From Terriglobia bacterium (GTDB taxonomy: Bacteria; Acidobacteriota; Terriglobia; Terriglobales; SCQP01), in assembly GCA_021323595.1 (NCBI GenBank), contig JAJPKR010000023.1:1-63428 (forward strand): 63,428 nucleotides of DNA, written 5' to 3'. Under the pieces are notes generated by a model. The model saw only the letters and a program-made list of their open reading frames with translations. It searched no databases and was not told where the DNA came from. The position numbers and the translations under genes were made by a program. Below are positions 17,750 through 27,500 of the stretch, piece by piece (the stretch's first letter is position 1; each line of letters starts with the position of its first letter).

Positions 17750-18936
17750 CGGCGGTAACGGATGGCGATGAGGCTGGCGAACGCCGCCACGCCCACCGCC
17801 GCCACCAGCGGCAACCACAGCACATGCCGGGGATGGCCGGGCGCCAGCCGCGATGCCAGCCAAGGGCCGGCCGTGCCGCCCAGCAATGAAACCGTGATGA
17901 TTCCGCCGAAGACCGTGCCGGTATCGCTCGGGAAGCGATCGCCGGCGATGCCCAAAACCGTCGGATAGATCGCCGCGAAGCCCAGCCCCGTCACCGCCAG
18001 ACCCCCCAGCATGAGCGCGAACGTGCCGCCGGCGGCGGTCAGCGCCAGACCGATCGCCACCGTCGAGCAGGAGAGCCAAAGCGTCTTGAAATGGCCGAGG
18101 AGGCGCAACCAGCCGAGCGCGAAGAGCCGGCCCAGCCCCATGGCCGCAGTCAGCGCCACCAAGGCCGCCGTCGCCCGCCCCGGGTTCACCGAAAGCGCCG
18201 ATTGCACGAGCTTGCCCGCCCAAACAAACATGGCATTTTCGCTGCCCGATTCGAAGAACAAGATCACTCCGATCCAACAGACCAGCGGATTGGCCAAGAC
18301 GCGCAGCATGTCGAGCGGCTTCGACCCGGGGTGGGCGGGGGGTGGAAACCGCAGCGCGAGCACGGCGGCGAGGACCACGATGGTCACCGCCGCCAGCCCG
18401 CGCAGGATCGCCGCCACGCCGCGCGGGCTATCGGCGAAGGCGATCAGCAACGGCGCCAAGATCGCGCCGACGTTGAAGAAGAAGCCCAGCAGGTTGAGCG
18501 CCATGGCGCGGCGCTCCCGCGCCTCGGCGCGGCCGAGCGCGCTCAAATCAGAAACCAGCGCATTGGTGGCGGTATTGAGAATGCCGCCGCCAAGCCCATA
18601 GACCAGCGCCGCGGCGGCCAGCGCGCCGTAGCTCGCCAGCGAGGGCAAAACCGCCAGCGGCGCCGCCACCAGCAGCAAGCCGGCCGCCAGGATCGGCTTG
18701 GCGCCGACGGTATCGAGCAGCGGGCCGATGATCACGGTCGCGATGAGAATGCCCAACAACGGCAGCGAGCCCAGGTTGCCGGCCTGATGCAAGCTGACCC
18801 GCAGCCGCGGCAGCAGCGAACCCATGATCAGCAGCACCATGCCGAAGACGGCCATGGCGGCGTAGGCGACGCCGATCAAACCGCGGCGATGCGCCTCGGG
18901 CAGGGGGCCGGAGGCGGCGGGCGCAAGCGAGGACAT
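17734..18936 (-). CDS. Major facilitator superfamily transporter, sugar-type
   Basis: The 400-residue protein has twelve predicted helices (for example YAAMAVFGMVLLIMGSLLP, LGILIATVIIGPLLDTVGAK, GFAAIYPTVLGIAGDRFP). The D-x-x-G-A-K loop after helix 2 and the general look suit fucose/glucose-type MFS permeases. It is the last gene of the overlapping minus-strand operon with the SIS, ROK, TPR and GntR genes; its ATG overlaps the SIS stop (TAATG). Sugar uptake is inferred from these neighbours. Confidence 0.85.
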   Translation of the reverse strand: MSSLAPAASGPLPEAHRRGLIGVAYAAMAVFGMVLLIMGSLLPRLRVSLHQAGNLGSLPLLGILIATVIIGPLLDTVGAKPILAAGLLLVAAPLAVLPSLASYGALAAAALVYGLGGGILNTATNALVSDLSALGRAEARERRAMALNLLGFFFNVGAILAPLLIAFADSPRGVAAILRGLAAVTIVVLAAVLALRFPPPAHPGSKPLDMLRVLANPLVCWIGVILFFESGSENAMFVWAGKLVQSALSVNPGRATAALVALTAAMGLGRLFALGWLRLLGHFKTLWLSCSTVAIGLALTAAGGTFALMLGGLAVTGLGFAAIYPTVLGIAGDRFPSDTGTVFGGIITVSLLGGTAGPWLASRLAPGHPRHVLWLPLVAAVGVAAFASLIAIRYRRQASA

Positions 18937-19727
18937 TATCGGGATGTTACCGGAGCCGGTGACGCGGCGGCGCGCTGGCGGTGCCGGAGGCGCAAAGCGT
19001 CGTATTCGCGGAAGACTTGTTCGTTGTTGTCAGGGGCGACGCCGGTCACATTCGGCGAAACGAAGGGATGCGGCTTGACGCCGCGCTGCCGCAATTGCGC
19101 CGCGACTTCGGCGACCAGCGCCATGCCGATGGTGACGAAGGCCACCGTCGAGCCGGCGGCCACTTTGCCGGCCACGCCCTCCACGGCCACCAGCGCATCT
19201 TCGGAGGGAACGCAATTGTCGATGACCAAGTCGCAGACATCGGCCAGCTTCTTGCCGGAACTGTGCACGGCGGCGCGGCGCCGGGCATTGTCGAGCGAGG
19301 TTACGCCCACGACGCGCAGTCCGCGTTCCCGGCTTCCCATTGCCACTTCGATGCCCGCGGCGTTGAGGCCGCCGTGAGAAAAGACCAAGGTCACGTCGCC
19401 CGGCGCGAGATCCTGCCCGGCCAAAAAGACTTTGGCGTAGCCCTCGGTCCGCTCCAGCCAAAGCAACTCGCGAACGCCGCCGGCGTCGAGCACGCTGGTC
19501 CACATCAGGCGCGCGTCCATCATGGGATGGAAGCCGGCAAAGCTGCCGTAGCGGGGAAAGATATCCATCACCGGCAAGACCGAATGGCCGCTGCCGAACA
19601 CGTGCACCAAGCCGTCGGCGGCGATGCAATCGGCCATCAAGGCCGCCGCGCGCTTGATGGCGGAGGTCTGCGTGCCCCAAATGTTTTCGAGCACGGCGGA
19701 AATTTCGCGTTGATAGGTTTCGACCAT
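18936..19727 (-). CDS. SIS-domain sugar phosphate-binding protein
   Basis: The protein is 263 residues from ATG 19727, which lies just after the stop of the ROK gene. It has an SIS fold with GLVHVFGSGHSVLP as the phosphosugar-binding loop, then VTLVFSHGGLNAAGIEVA and VVGVTSLDNARR. It resembles the UPF0309/SIS group that handles amino-sugar phosphates (isomerase, etherase or similar). Next to a ROK kinase and a GntR/UTRA regulator, a role in amino-sugar or hexose phosphate use is likely. The exact reaction is unknown. Confidence 0.8.
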   Translation of the reverse strand: MVETYQREISAVLENIWGTQTSAIKRAAALMADCIAADGLVHVFGSGHSVLPVMDIFPRYGSFAGFHPMMDARLMWTSVLDAGGVRELLWLERTEGYAKVFLAGQDLAPGDVTLVFSHGGLNAAGIEVAMGSRERGLRVVGVTSLDNARRRAAVHSSGKKLADVCDLVIDNCVPSEDALVAVEGVAGKVAAGSTVAFVTIGMALVAEVAAQLRQRGVKPHPFVSPNVTGVAPDNNEQVFREYDALRLRHRQRAAASPAPVTSR

Positions 19728-19732
19728 ACGAA

Positions 19733-20683
19733 TCAGGAGTTCTCTTTCTGCTGGGATTCGTTCGCCAACTTGAGCCAAGCCAGGCGGGCGGCGCCGAGCA
19801 AGCCGGCATCGGCGCCGAGGCGGCTGAGCGACAGGCGCACTTGGCGCGCCGCCAACGGTTGCGCCCAGCGCCGCAAGGCGCGCCGCGCCGGGCCTAAGAT
19901 CCAGGCGCCCGCGCCGGTGACGCCTCCGGCGAGGACGATGACGCGGGGATTCAAGGTGCTAACCAAGTTGGCCAGGGCGAAGCCGAGCGCTTCGCCGGCC
20001 TCGGCGAGCGTTTGCCGCGCGGCGGTGTCGCCGCGCCGCGCGCGCTCGGCCAGCGCCTTGACGTCCCGGCGACGGCGATCGCGCCGCTCGGCCGCCTCGG
20101 CGATCCCCGGGCCGGCCGCCAAAAATTCCAAGCATCCGCGGGCGCGCATGGCGGCGGCCAGCTTGGGATCGGCGAAGGCGGCAGTGGGCACGACCATCCA
20201 GCCGACTGCGCCCGCCAGTTCGCCATGGCCGCGCAGCAGGCGGCCGCCGATCAAGATGCCGGCGCCGATACCGGTGCCGACGATCACCGCGACGGCGTCT
20301 TGGCAGCCGCGCGCCGCGCCCCGCCAGGCTTCGCCGGCGATGAAGGCGTTGCGATCGCTCTCGACCAGCACCGGCAAGCGCAGCGCCGCGCGCAGCCGTT
20401 TGGCGAGCGGCTGCCGCCGCCACCCCGCCAGATTGGGCGCCCAGACGGTGCCGTCGCGGCGCGCGAGCCCGGGCACGCCGACGCCCACGCCGGCCGCCCC
20501 TTCTTGCGGCAATGCACGCAGGGCGGCGGCGAGGGCTGCGACGACCGCTTCCCCGCCCTCCCGCGGCGTGGGCAAGACGCGGCGATCGCGCACCGCGCCG
20601 GCGCGCGACACCCGCGCCACCGCGATCTTGGTGCCGCCCAAATCTGCGGCCAGGACCCATGCCGGGCGAGGGCTTCGCGTCAC
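19733..20683 (-). CDS. ROK-family sugar kinase with degenerate zinc motif
   Basis: The protein is 316 residues from GTG 20683, which overlaps the TPR stop (GTGA). N-terminal phosphate-binding loop LAADLGGTKIAVARV, GVGVPGLARRDGTVW, catalytic region ESDRNAFIAGEA and the ATP-binding VIVGTGIGAGILIGG are intact. The usual ROK zinc site (a G-H pair and a C-x-C-G-x2-G-C cluster) is mostly lost. The histidine position reads GAVGWMVV and only RGCLEFLAAGPG remains of the cysteine cluster. It probably phosphorylates a hexose or N-acetylhexosamine; loss of zinc may alter stability or substrate. Confidence 0.85.
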   Translation of the reverse strand: MTRSPRPAWVLAADLGGTKIAVARVSRAGAVRDRRVLPTPREGGEAVVAALAAALRALPQEGAAGVGVGVPGLARRDGTVWAPNLAGWRRQPLAKRLRAALRLPVLVESDRNAFIAGEAWRGAARGCQDAVAVIVGTGIGAGILIGGRLLRGHGELAGAVGWMVVPTAAFADPKLAAAMRARGCLEFLAAGPGIAEAAERRDRRRRDVKALAERARRGDTAARQTLAEAGEALGFALANLVSTLNPRVIVLAGGVTGAGAWILGPARRALRRWAQPLAARQVRLSLSRLGADAGLLGAARLAWLKLANESQQKENS

Positions 20684-23517
20684 GGCTGCTCCTCGAGGGC
20701 GACGAGCAGATTGGCCAGCTCGGAGCGCGGCGATGTGTTTTGCAGGCGGGAGACCGCCTGCATCTCGGCGGTGGCCGCCGCCGTCTCGCCCTGGCGCCGC
20801 AGCAAGCGCGCCAAAAGGTAATGCGGCGCGCTCCAATCGGGCTCGGCTTGGATGGCGGCATGCGCCGCAGCCATGGCGGCGCCGTCATCGTTGCGGCGTT
20901 CCAGCAATTGCGCCCGCAGATACAGCGCCGGCGCATAATGCGGCGCGAGCGCCAGCGAGCGCCGGCACCAAAGCAGCGCTTGCCCGGCATCGGCTTGATC
21001 CAAGAGCGCGCGATAGTACCATGCCAGCGCCGCCTGGGCGCGCGGCAAATCCGGCCGGGCGGCGAGTTGGGCAAAGATGGCCGCGGCGTCGGCGCGGCGA
21101 TCGCTGGTGTAGTACGAGATGCCGAGCAGCAGGGCCGCCAGCGTCTCATCCTGGCCCAGCTGCGGGTCCGCGGCGTTGGCCGCCAAATCTTTCAGTTCTT
21201 GTTGCGCCTGCGCGCGGCGATTGGCTAGTTGCAGCAAGATGGCGCGGTCCAGCTTGAGCGCGATGGCTTGCGGCTGCCGCGCGAGGGCGGCATCGAGCAC
21301 CTGAATTCCGGCAGACCACCGGCCCTGGCTCGCGAGGAACAACGCCTGATCGCGGACCAGACGCGGATTCGACGGGTCCTGCGCCACCGCGACGCGAAAC
21401 GCGGCGGCGGCGGCGCGGGTATCGCCGGCGCCGGCCGCGATGGCGCCGTAAAGATCCGCCGCCACGCCCCGCGGCTGCGCGGCGGCGGGGATCGCGGCCA
21501 GCACCGCCAAGGCGCCGGTGCGCCGGCCCAGCGCCAGCAAGAGGCGCGCCTTGCCCAAGGCCGCGCGCGCATCCGCGGCGGGCGCGGCCGCCGCCGCCCG
21601 GTCATAAAAGGCGAGCGCTTCGTCCGGCGCATCGGCCGCCGCCAGCGCTTCGGCCGCGCGCAGGGCGTCGGCATAGGGCAAGGCGCCGGCGGGACTCGCC
21701 AGTGCCCGCTCGCAATCCCGTTGCGCCGCGGTCCGCTGGCCGGCTTGCCATTCCGCGACTCCCAGGCGTGCCTCCAGGCGCGCGGCGAGACCGGGGTCGT
21801 GCTGCGAGGCGAGCGCCGCCTGCAGGTAGCGGATGTAATGTTGCCGCTGCGCAGCCGCATCGAGGCCCAGATCGGCGCGAAAGTAAGCCAGCAAGCCGCC
21901 GCCGCCCGGACCCGGCCGCGGCTGCCGGCGGGCGGCTTCGAAGCGGGCGCGCAGGGCGCGGGCCTCCGCCAAGCGGCCGGTTTGGCTGTCGATCTGGCTC
22001 AACTGATACAGCGCCGTGACGTTTTCCGGCTGCAGCGCGAGCGCGCGCTGGAGCAGGCCGCGGGCGGCCGCGGGCCGGCCCCCTCGCGCCTCGCACTCCG
22101 CCAGCGCGGTGAGCGCCTGGACGTCGCCGGGATCCGCGGCGAGCGCGCGCCGCAAGGACTGGCCCGCGGCCTCGAGGTCGCCGGCGTCCAGCTGCATCCG
22201 GCCCTGCGCCGCCCAGGCCGGCGCCAAGCGCGGATCCAGCCGCACCGCTTCGCTTAATTCGGCCGCGGCCTCCGGCATCTCGCCACGATTTTTCTCGATC
22301 AGCGCCAGCAGAAAATGGCCGGCGGCATCGCGCGGGCGGGCGGCCACATAGCGGTGCATGGCGGCTTCCGCGACGCGGTCCTGACCACTGATTTCGGCCG
22401 AGATCGCTAAGCTGCGCTGGCCGGCGGGATCATCGGGCCGCCATCGCGCATATGCCTGCCATTCGTCGAGCGCGTCGCGCCAGAACCCTTGCTGCATGCA
22501 GAGCGAGCCGAGCGCCGCCGCGACCAGCGCCGCGCCTTGGCCGTGATCGTGCGCGGCCTTCGCCAGCGGCTCGGCGGCGACGAGCAGGCGGGTGGCGCCG
22601 GCACGGTCGCCGCGTTCGGCGAGGATGCGGGCCAAATAGTAGTCGGGTTGCCACCAGCCCGGCTGAGCCTTCTGCAGCGCCGCGAAGTCGGCGGCCGCCG
22701 CGGGCCGCGCCGGCGCGCCGGCGCAAAACTCAGCCGTCGCCAGTTGCAGACGCAAGCCGTCGCCGCCGGCGAACTGCCAGGCGCGCCGCCAGTAGCCGGC
22801 CGCCGGCGTGCAATCCTGCGCCAAAAAAAAAGCTTGGCCCAGCGAGTAGTCGAGCTTCGCTTGCGCTGCGCCGCCGGGGGCATCGCCGCGCATGGCCAGG
22901 GCCGCGGCTTCGGCTTGGCGGCGCTCGCCAGCGGCGAGCAGCAGCCGGACGTGCAGCACGCCCACCGCCGCCGGCTTGCGCGCGCGCGCCGGCAGGCCGT
23001 CGAAGATGGCGAGCGCGCGCTTTCCGCAGGCGGCACTCGCCGGGGCGTCCGAGCGGGCGCCTGCGGCGCCGGGCGCGCAGGCCGCCAGTTCGAGGCTCGC
23101 CAATTGCAGACGCGCCTCGTCGTCGGCGGGGTCAAGCTCCAGGGCCGCGGCGAACGCTTGCCGGGCGCCGTCACGATCGCCGCGCAGCAAGAAGTGATTG
23201 CCGAGATTGCTCTCGATCGCCGCACGCAGGGGCTTGGAATCGGCCCACTTCAGCGCCGTCCGATAATCCTTGTCCGCCTCGCCGCCGGCGCTCCGATGAT
23301 CGGCGATGAAGCCGGCGAGATTCCAGGCGGCGGCGCTGCGGGCGTGAGCGGCGAGATAGGCTTGGTCCAGCGCCGCGGCCGCGTCCCAGTCGCCGCGCCG
23401 GGCGGCAGCGATGGCGGCGGAAAGCGAAGCGTCTTGGCCGGCAACCGCCGCGCCCGCCAGAATCAAAACCGCGACCGGGAGGACGGCCCGGCGAAGGCGG
23501 CGGCCGCGGCGGGGCAT
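20680..23517 (-). CDS. Large exported TPR-repeat protein
   Basis: The protein is 945 residues from ATG 23517, which overlaps the regulator stop (TAATG). It has a basic start and signal segment (AVLPVAVLILAGAAVAGQ), then nearly continuous helical repeats with TPR spacing (RDGARQAFAAALELDPAD, EAVRLDPRLAPAWAAQGR, LRRALAADPGDVQALTALAE). It is very Ala-rich. TPR solenoids mediate protein contacts; no enzyme domain is seen. Its place inside a regulator-kinase-isomerase-transporter operon is unusual and suggests a periplasmic scaffold for the same pathway, but this is inference. Confidence 0.85.
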   Translation of the reverse strand: MPRRGRRLRRAVLPVAVLILAGAAVAGQDASLSAAIAAARRGDWDAAAALDQAYLAAHARSAAAWNLAGFIADHRSAGGEADKDYRTALKWADSKPLRAAIESNLGNHFLLRGDRDGARQAFAAALELDPADDEARLQLASLELAACAPGAAGARSDAPASAACGKRALAIFDGLPARARKPAAVGVLHVRLLLAAGERRQAEAAALAMRGDAPGGAAQAKLDYSLGQAFFLAQDCTPAAGYWRRAWQFAGGDGLRLQLATAEFCAGAPARPAAAADFAALQKAQPGWWQPDYYLARILAERGDRAGATRLLVAAEPLAKAAHDHGQGAALVAAALGSLCMQQGFWRDALDEWQAYARWRPDDPAGQRSLAISAEISGQDRVAEAAMHRYVAARPRDAAGHFLLALIEKNRGEMPEAAAELSEAVRLDPRLAPAWAAQGRMQLDAGDLEAAGQSLRRALAADPGDVQALTALAECEARGGRPAAARGLLQRALALQPENVTALYQLSQIDSQTGRLAEARALRARFEAARRQPRPGPGGGGLLAYFRADLGLDAAAQRQHYIRYLQAALASQHDPGLAARLEARLGVAEWQAGQRTAAQRDCERALASPAGALPYADALRAAEALAAADAPDEALAFYDRAAAAAPAADARAALGKARLLLALGRRTGALAVLAAIPAAAQPRGVAADLYGAIAAGAGDTRAAAAAFRVAVAQDPSNPRLVRDQALFLASQGRWSAGIQVLDAALARQPQAIALKLDRAILLQLANRRAQAQQELKDLAANAADPQLGQDETLAALLLGISYYTSDRRADAAAIFAQLAARPDLPRAQAALAWYYRALLDQADAGQALLWCRRSLALAPHYAPALYLRAQLLERRNDDGAAMAAAHAAIQAEPDWSAPHYLLARLLRRQGETAAATAEMQAVSRLQNTSPRSELANLLVALEEQP

Positions 23518-24353
23518 TAGCGCAGATCCACGGTCAAGCGGCACCGGTCGCCGCGCAAGACCCCGCGCGAGAGCTCGATCGCGACGCCGTCGGCGCTGCG
23601 CGTCAGCCGCTCCAAGCGCATGCCGGCGCTGCGCGGCCGCACTCCGAGCAGACGCGCCTCTTCCTGCCGCAGCAGCACCGGCTCGAAGGTCTCGCGGCAC
23701 TCCACCGGCGGCCGATGGTACTCGCTGGCCAGGAGGTCATAGACCGATCGCCGCTCATGGTCCTTGCGCTCGAGTCCGGGAAACAAGCGGTGCGGAAGAT
23801 AGGAAGTTTGCAGAAAGAAGGGCTCCCCATTCACGAGCCGCAGACGCCGCAGTTCCACCACCATCTCGCGCGCGCCGAGAGCCAGCGCCTGAGCGACGTC
23901 GGGCGCGGCGCGGACGACCGCGACGCGCAAGTTGCGCCAACTGGGCACCAGGCCCTGGCTGGCGATGTGGGTGGTGAAGCGGTAGAAGTGATCCAGCGTT
24001 TGCGACACGCGCGGCTGCGCCACCATGGTGCCGCGCCCGCGCTGGCGGCTGACGCGGCCGGCGGCCTCGAGCTCGTCGAGGGTGCGCTTGGCGGTGATCG
24101 CGCTGATGCCGAAGCGGCGGCAGAGTGCCCGCTCGGTCGTGAAAAAGTCGCCCGGCCGCAGCAGGCCGCTGGCCAGGGCGCGGTCGAGCTCGCTCACCAC
24201 TACCTCCTTGACCTGCGCGTAGAGCGGCAGGGGATGGGTGCGGTCCACCGCCGCAGATTCCTTCGCCCAGGGCGCGGAGGACCGGGCAGCGCGGAATGGC
24301 GGGGCGGGACGCGGCATGGCGAGCGTGCTGGTGTCCACCGTAGAGCGGCGCAT
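23517..24353 (-). CDS. GntR-family transcriptional regulator with UTRA domain (HutC subfamily)
   Basis: This 278-residue protein has a winged helix at about 40-115 (LPLYAQVKEVVVSELDRAL, ERALCRRFGISAITAKRTL, GRVSRQRGRGTMVA). A UTRA effector-binding domain follows at about 130-275 (RLRLVNGEPFFLQTSYLPH, AGMRLERLTRSADGVAIE). UTRA domains usually bind phosphosugars or similar small molecules. It is first in its operon and diverges from the TonB-dependent receptor, so it probably controls both directions. The N-terminal start is uncertain; ATG 24317 is an alternative. Confidence 0.9.
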   Translation of the reverse strand: MRRSTVDTSTLAMPRPAPPFRAARSSAPWAKESAAVDRTHPLPLYAQVKEVVVSELDRALASGLLRPGDFFTTERALCRRFGISAITAKRTLDELEAAGRVSRQRGRGTMVAQPRVSQTLDHFYRFTTHIASQGLVPSWRNLRVAVVRAAPDVAQALALGAREMVVELRRLRLVNGEPFFLQTSYLPHRLFPGLERKDHERRSVYDLLASEYHRPPVECRETFEPVLLRQEEARLLGVRPRSAGMRLERLTRSADGVAIELSRGVLRGDRCRLTVDLR

Positions 24354-24419
24354 GCGCCATTGTCACTCCGCCGCACGCGCCGCGGGCGGTCTCGGGGGGC
24401 GCCGGACCGCTTGCCCAAA

Positions 24420-24429
24420 TCATATATGA
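24420..24429. promoter_or_regulatory. AT-rich perfect palindrome, candidate GntR operator
   Basis: TCATATATGA is a perfect 10-bp palindrome in otherwise very GC-rich sequence. It lies between the divergent GntR regulator and the TonB-dependent receptor. A TTGACG hexamer (24436-24441), a possible -35 for the receptor, starts just after it. Autoregulation and control of the receptor are inferred. Confidence 0.4.
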
Positions 24430-24545
24430 ATATGCTTGACGCGCGCCAGCAATTGTGACAGCGTATGGGGCGAAGTTTTTGGTGCGGCAGTCAGGTATTG
24501 GCGGCAGTCAGGCACTCTTCGTTCGAGGCCGAGGGAGGATCGAGC

Positions 24546-27500
24546 ATGCGCAGCAGACTGGATTATGCACGGTGGCGGTGGGCGATCATGGCGGCGGCGC
24601 TGCTGTTCGCCGCCGGCTTGGCGGCGGCGCAAGGCGGCCGGGGCGGGGTGAGCGGCCTTATCACCGATGCTTCGGGCAGCGCCATTCCCGCCGCCCAGGT
24701 GACCCTGACCAACACCGCGACGGGCGTGGCGCGCCACACCGTCACCACCTCGGCCGGGCTCTATTCCTTCGTCGCCGTCGATCCCGGCACCTACACGCTC
24801 ACCGCCAGCCATGCCGGCTTTCGGACTACCAGCCGCGGCAATCTCACCGTGGAAGTGGATCAGACCGCGCAAGTCAATCTGACCCTCGCCACCGGCGCCG
24901 TGCAACAGACCGTGGAAGTCAGCGCCGCGCCGCCGCTGCTGCAATCCTCGAACGCCACCATTGGCCAGCTGATCACCGCGCAGGAGATCCAAAACGTCCC
25001 GCTCAATACCCGCGACGTTTACCAATTAGTGCAGCTCAGCCCCGGCGTGACACCGGTCAACGGGGTGTTGAACGACACCGAGTTCAACTCGCGCCCGGGC
25101 GCGGAGGTCAGCGGCTACTCGATCAACGGCGGGCCGCAAGGCTCGATCGCCTACATGGAAGACGGCAGCCCGCTGACCATCGCCGAAAACAATCCCGGCG
25201 GCACGATTCCCTCCCTCACCCCGCCGCTGGACTCGGTGCAGGAGTATCGGGTCGAGACGAACAATCTCTCCGCCGCCTACCAAAGCGCCGGCTCCGGCGT
25301 CATCAGTTTGGTGAGCAAGTCGGGCACCAATGCGCTGCACGGCGATCTGTTCGGCTATTTGCGGCCCAACAAGCTCGCCGCCTCGGTGCCGTTCATCAAT
25401 GTCCAGCCGGGCCAGAACATCACCGGTAACACGCCGCCCGCCTTTCACCGCTATCAATGGGGCGCGAGCATCGGCGGCCCGATTCGCAAGGACAAAACCT
25501 TTTTCTTCGCCGACTACGAAGGCACCCAGCAGCGCACCGTGGATACCTACGTCGGCACGGTGCCCACGATGGCGGAGCGGCAGGGCGACTTTTCCGATCT
25601 GGTGGACCCCACGACCGGTGCGATGGCTCCCATCTACAATCCCTTCGCTCCCGACCAATCGAACGGGAACCGCACGCCGTTTGCCAGCAACAACCTATCC
25701 GCCCATATCGATCCCGTCGCGGCGGCGCTGGTCAAATACTATCCGCAACCGAACCGCGCCGGCCAGGGCATCTATCATACCGGCAACTATTTCGATCAAG
25801 GCACGGACCCGAACGACGCCGAGAAGTTCGACGTGCGTCTCGACGACAGCTTCAGCCAGAAGCAGCAGATCTTCGGGCGCTTCTCCTTCGCCCGCCTGCA
25901 TTTCGGCAACGCCAATCACTATCACAATCTCGCCGACCCGCAGCAGTACCAGAACATCACCAACGACCGCAACTTCCTTTTCGGCGACGACTATTCGTTC
26001 TCGCCCACCACGATCTTCGAGTTCCGCTATTCCTTCGTGCGGCACTACGAAAACCAAACGTCCGATCCCGCGGGATTGGGCTTCAATATGACCTCCGTGG
26101 GCTTTCCCGCGGCCTTGGCGGCGCAGCAAGTGTTTAAGGACATGCCGTACATCTATATCAACGGCCCTAGCCTTGGCTCCCCCGCCTGGACCAACTTTCA
26201 CTTCGCCACCCAAAATCACGACTTCATCAGCGCCTTCGATCTGATTCGCGGCCGGCATTCGATCAAGCTCGGGGCCGAATACGAAGAGCAGTACATGAAC
26301 GTGGGCCAACCGGTCGCGCCCAGCGGCTTCTACATCTTCGACGGCACGGCTTCAAGCTCGAGCACCTGGGCGGGCGACGGCGACCCCTTCGCCGATTTCA
26401 TGATGGGCATGGGCGGCGCGCCCGGCGACGAATGGCAGCCGGCTTTCAGCAAGGACCAGTTCTTGGCGGAAAGCAATCCCTATTGGGCCTTCTACGTTCA
26501 AGATCAGTACCAGGTCAACGCCAAGCTGACGCTGAACCTAGGCCTGCGCTGGGATGTATTTGGCGGGCGCAACGAACGCTATGACCGCTTGGAGTGGTTC
26601 GACCCGAATGTCGCCTACTCCGTCAACGGCGTGGCGCTGAAGGGGGGCGAGCAATTCGTGCGCGATCACGAAAGTCCCTCGACCACCAACTACGGTGATT
26701 TCGGCCCACGGTTGGGACTGGCCTACCAGCCTTTCCAGAACGTGGTGATCCGCGGCGGCTTCGGGCTTTTCTACGGGCCCAGTTCGCACATGGTTTCGAA
26801 CAGCGCCATCGACAGCGACTCCTTCGCACCCAACACGCTTTGGAACGCCACGACGCTCAATGCCGACGGGAACAGCGTCATGGTGAATCCGCTGAGCAAT
26901 CCCTTCCCGAGCGGCGTCGTGCAGGGCACCAACGGGCGCCTCGGGCCGGCCACGAATTTGGGCTCCGCGCTCACCACCGTGCTGCGCAGCCAGCCCGAAC
27001 CCTCCAGTTACAACTGGAACTTCGGCCTGCAGTATGAACTGCCGGCGCAATGGGTGGTCACGGCCGCGTATGTCGCCAACCACGGCATCCACGAGATCTC
27101 GCAGACGGCCGACCTGAATCAGCTGCCGCTCTCGGTCTTCGCCAAGTACGACCCGGCCACTTGCGGCGGCTGTCCCAGCCTGACCTCAGCGGTTCCCAAT
27201 CCTTACGTGAACGCGATCACCGATCCCAACTCGCCGCTCTACGGGACAGCGACCATGCCGCTGTGGGAATCGCTCGAGCCGTTCCCGCAGTTCACGACCG
27301 GCGGCGTCAATGCCGGCGTGGGCATCTATTCCAATCCCATTGAAAGCTCGATCTACAATTCGCTCCAGCTCACCGTGCAGAAGCGGATGACCAAGCATTT
27401 CTCCATGCTGGCCTCCTACACAGGCGGCAAACTGCTGGGCACCGGGGACGGACCCTTCACCTTCATCGGCCGCGTGAGCGGCGGGCACCAGGACTGGCGC

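Noticed and set aside
18091-21257. Long plus-strand open frames opposite the MFS, SIS, ROK and TPR genes
   Set aside because: They are antisense shadows; the minus-strand genes have clear families and overlapping start/stop codons.
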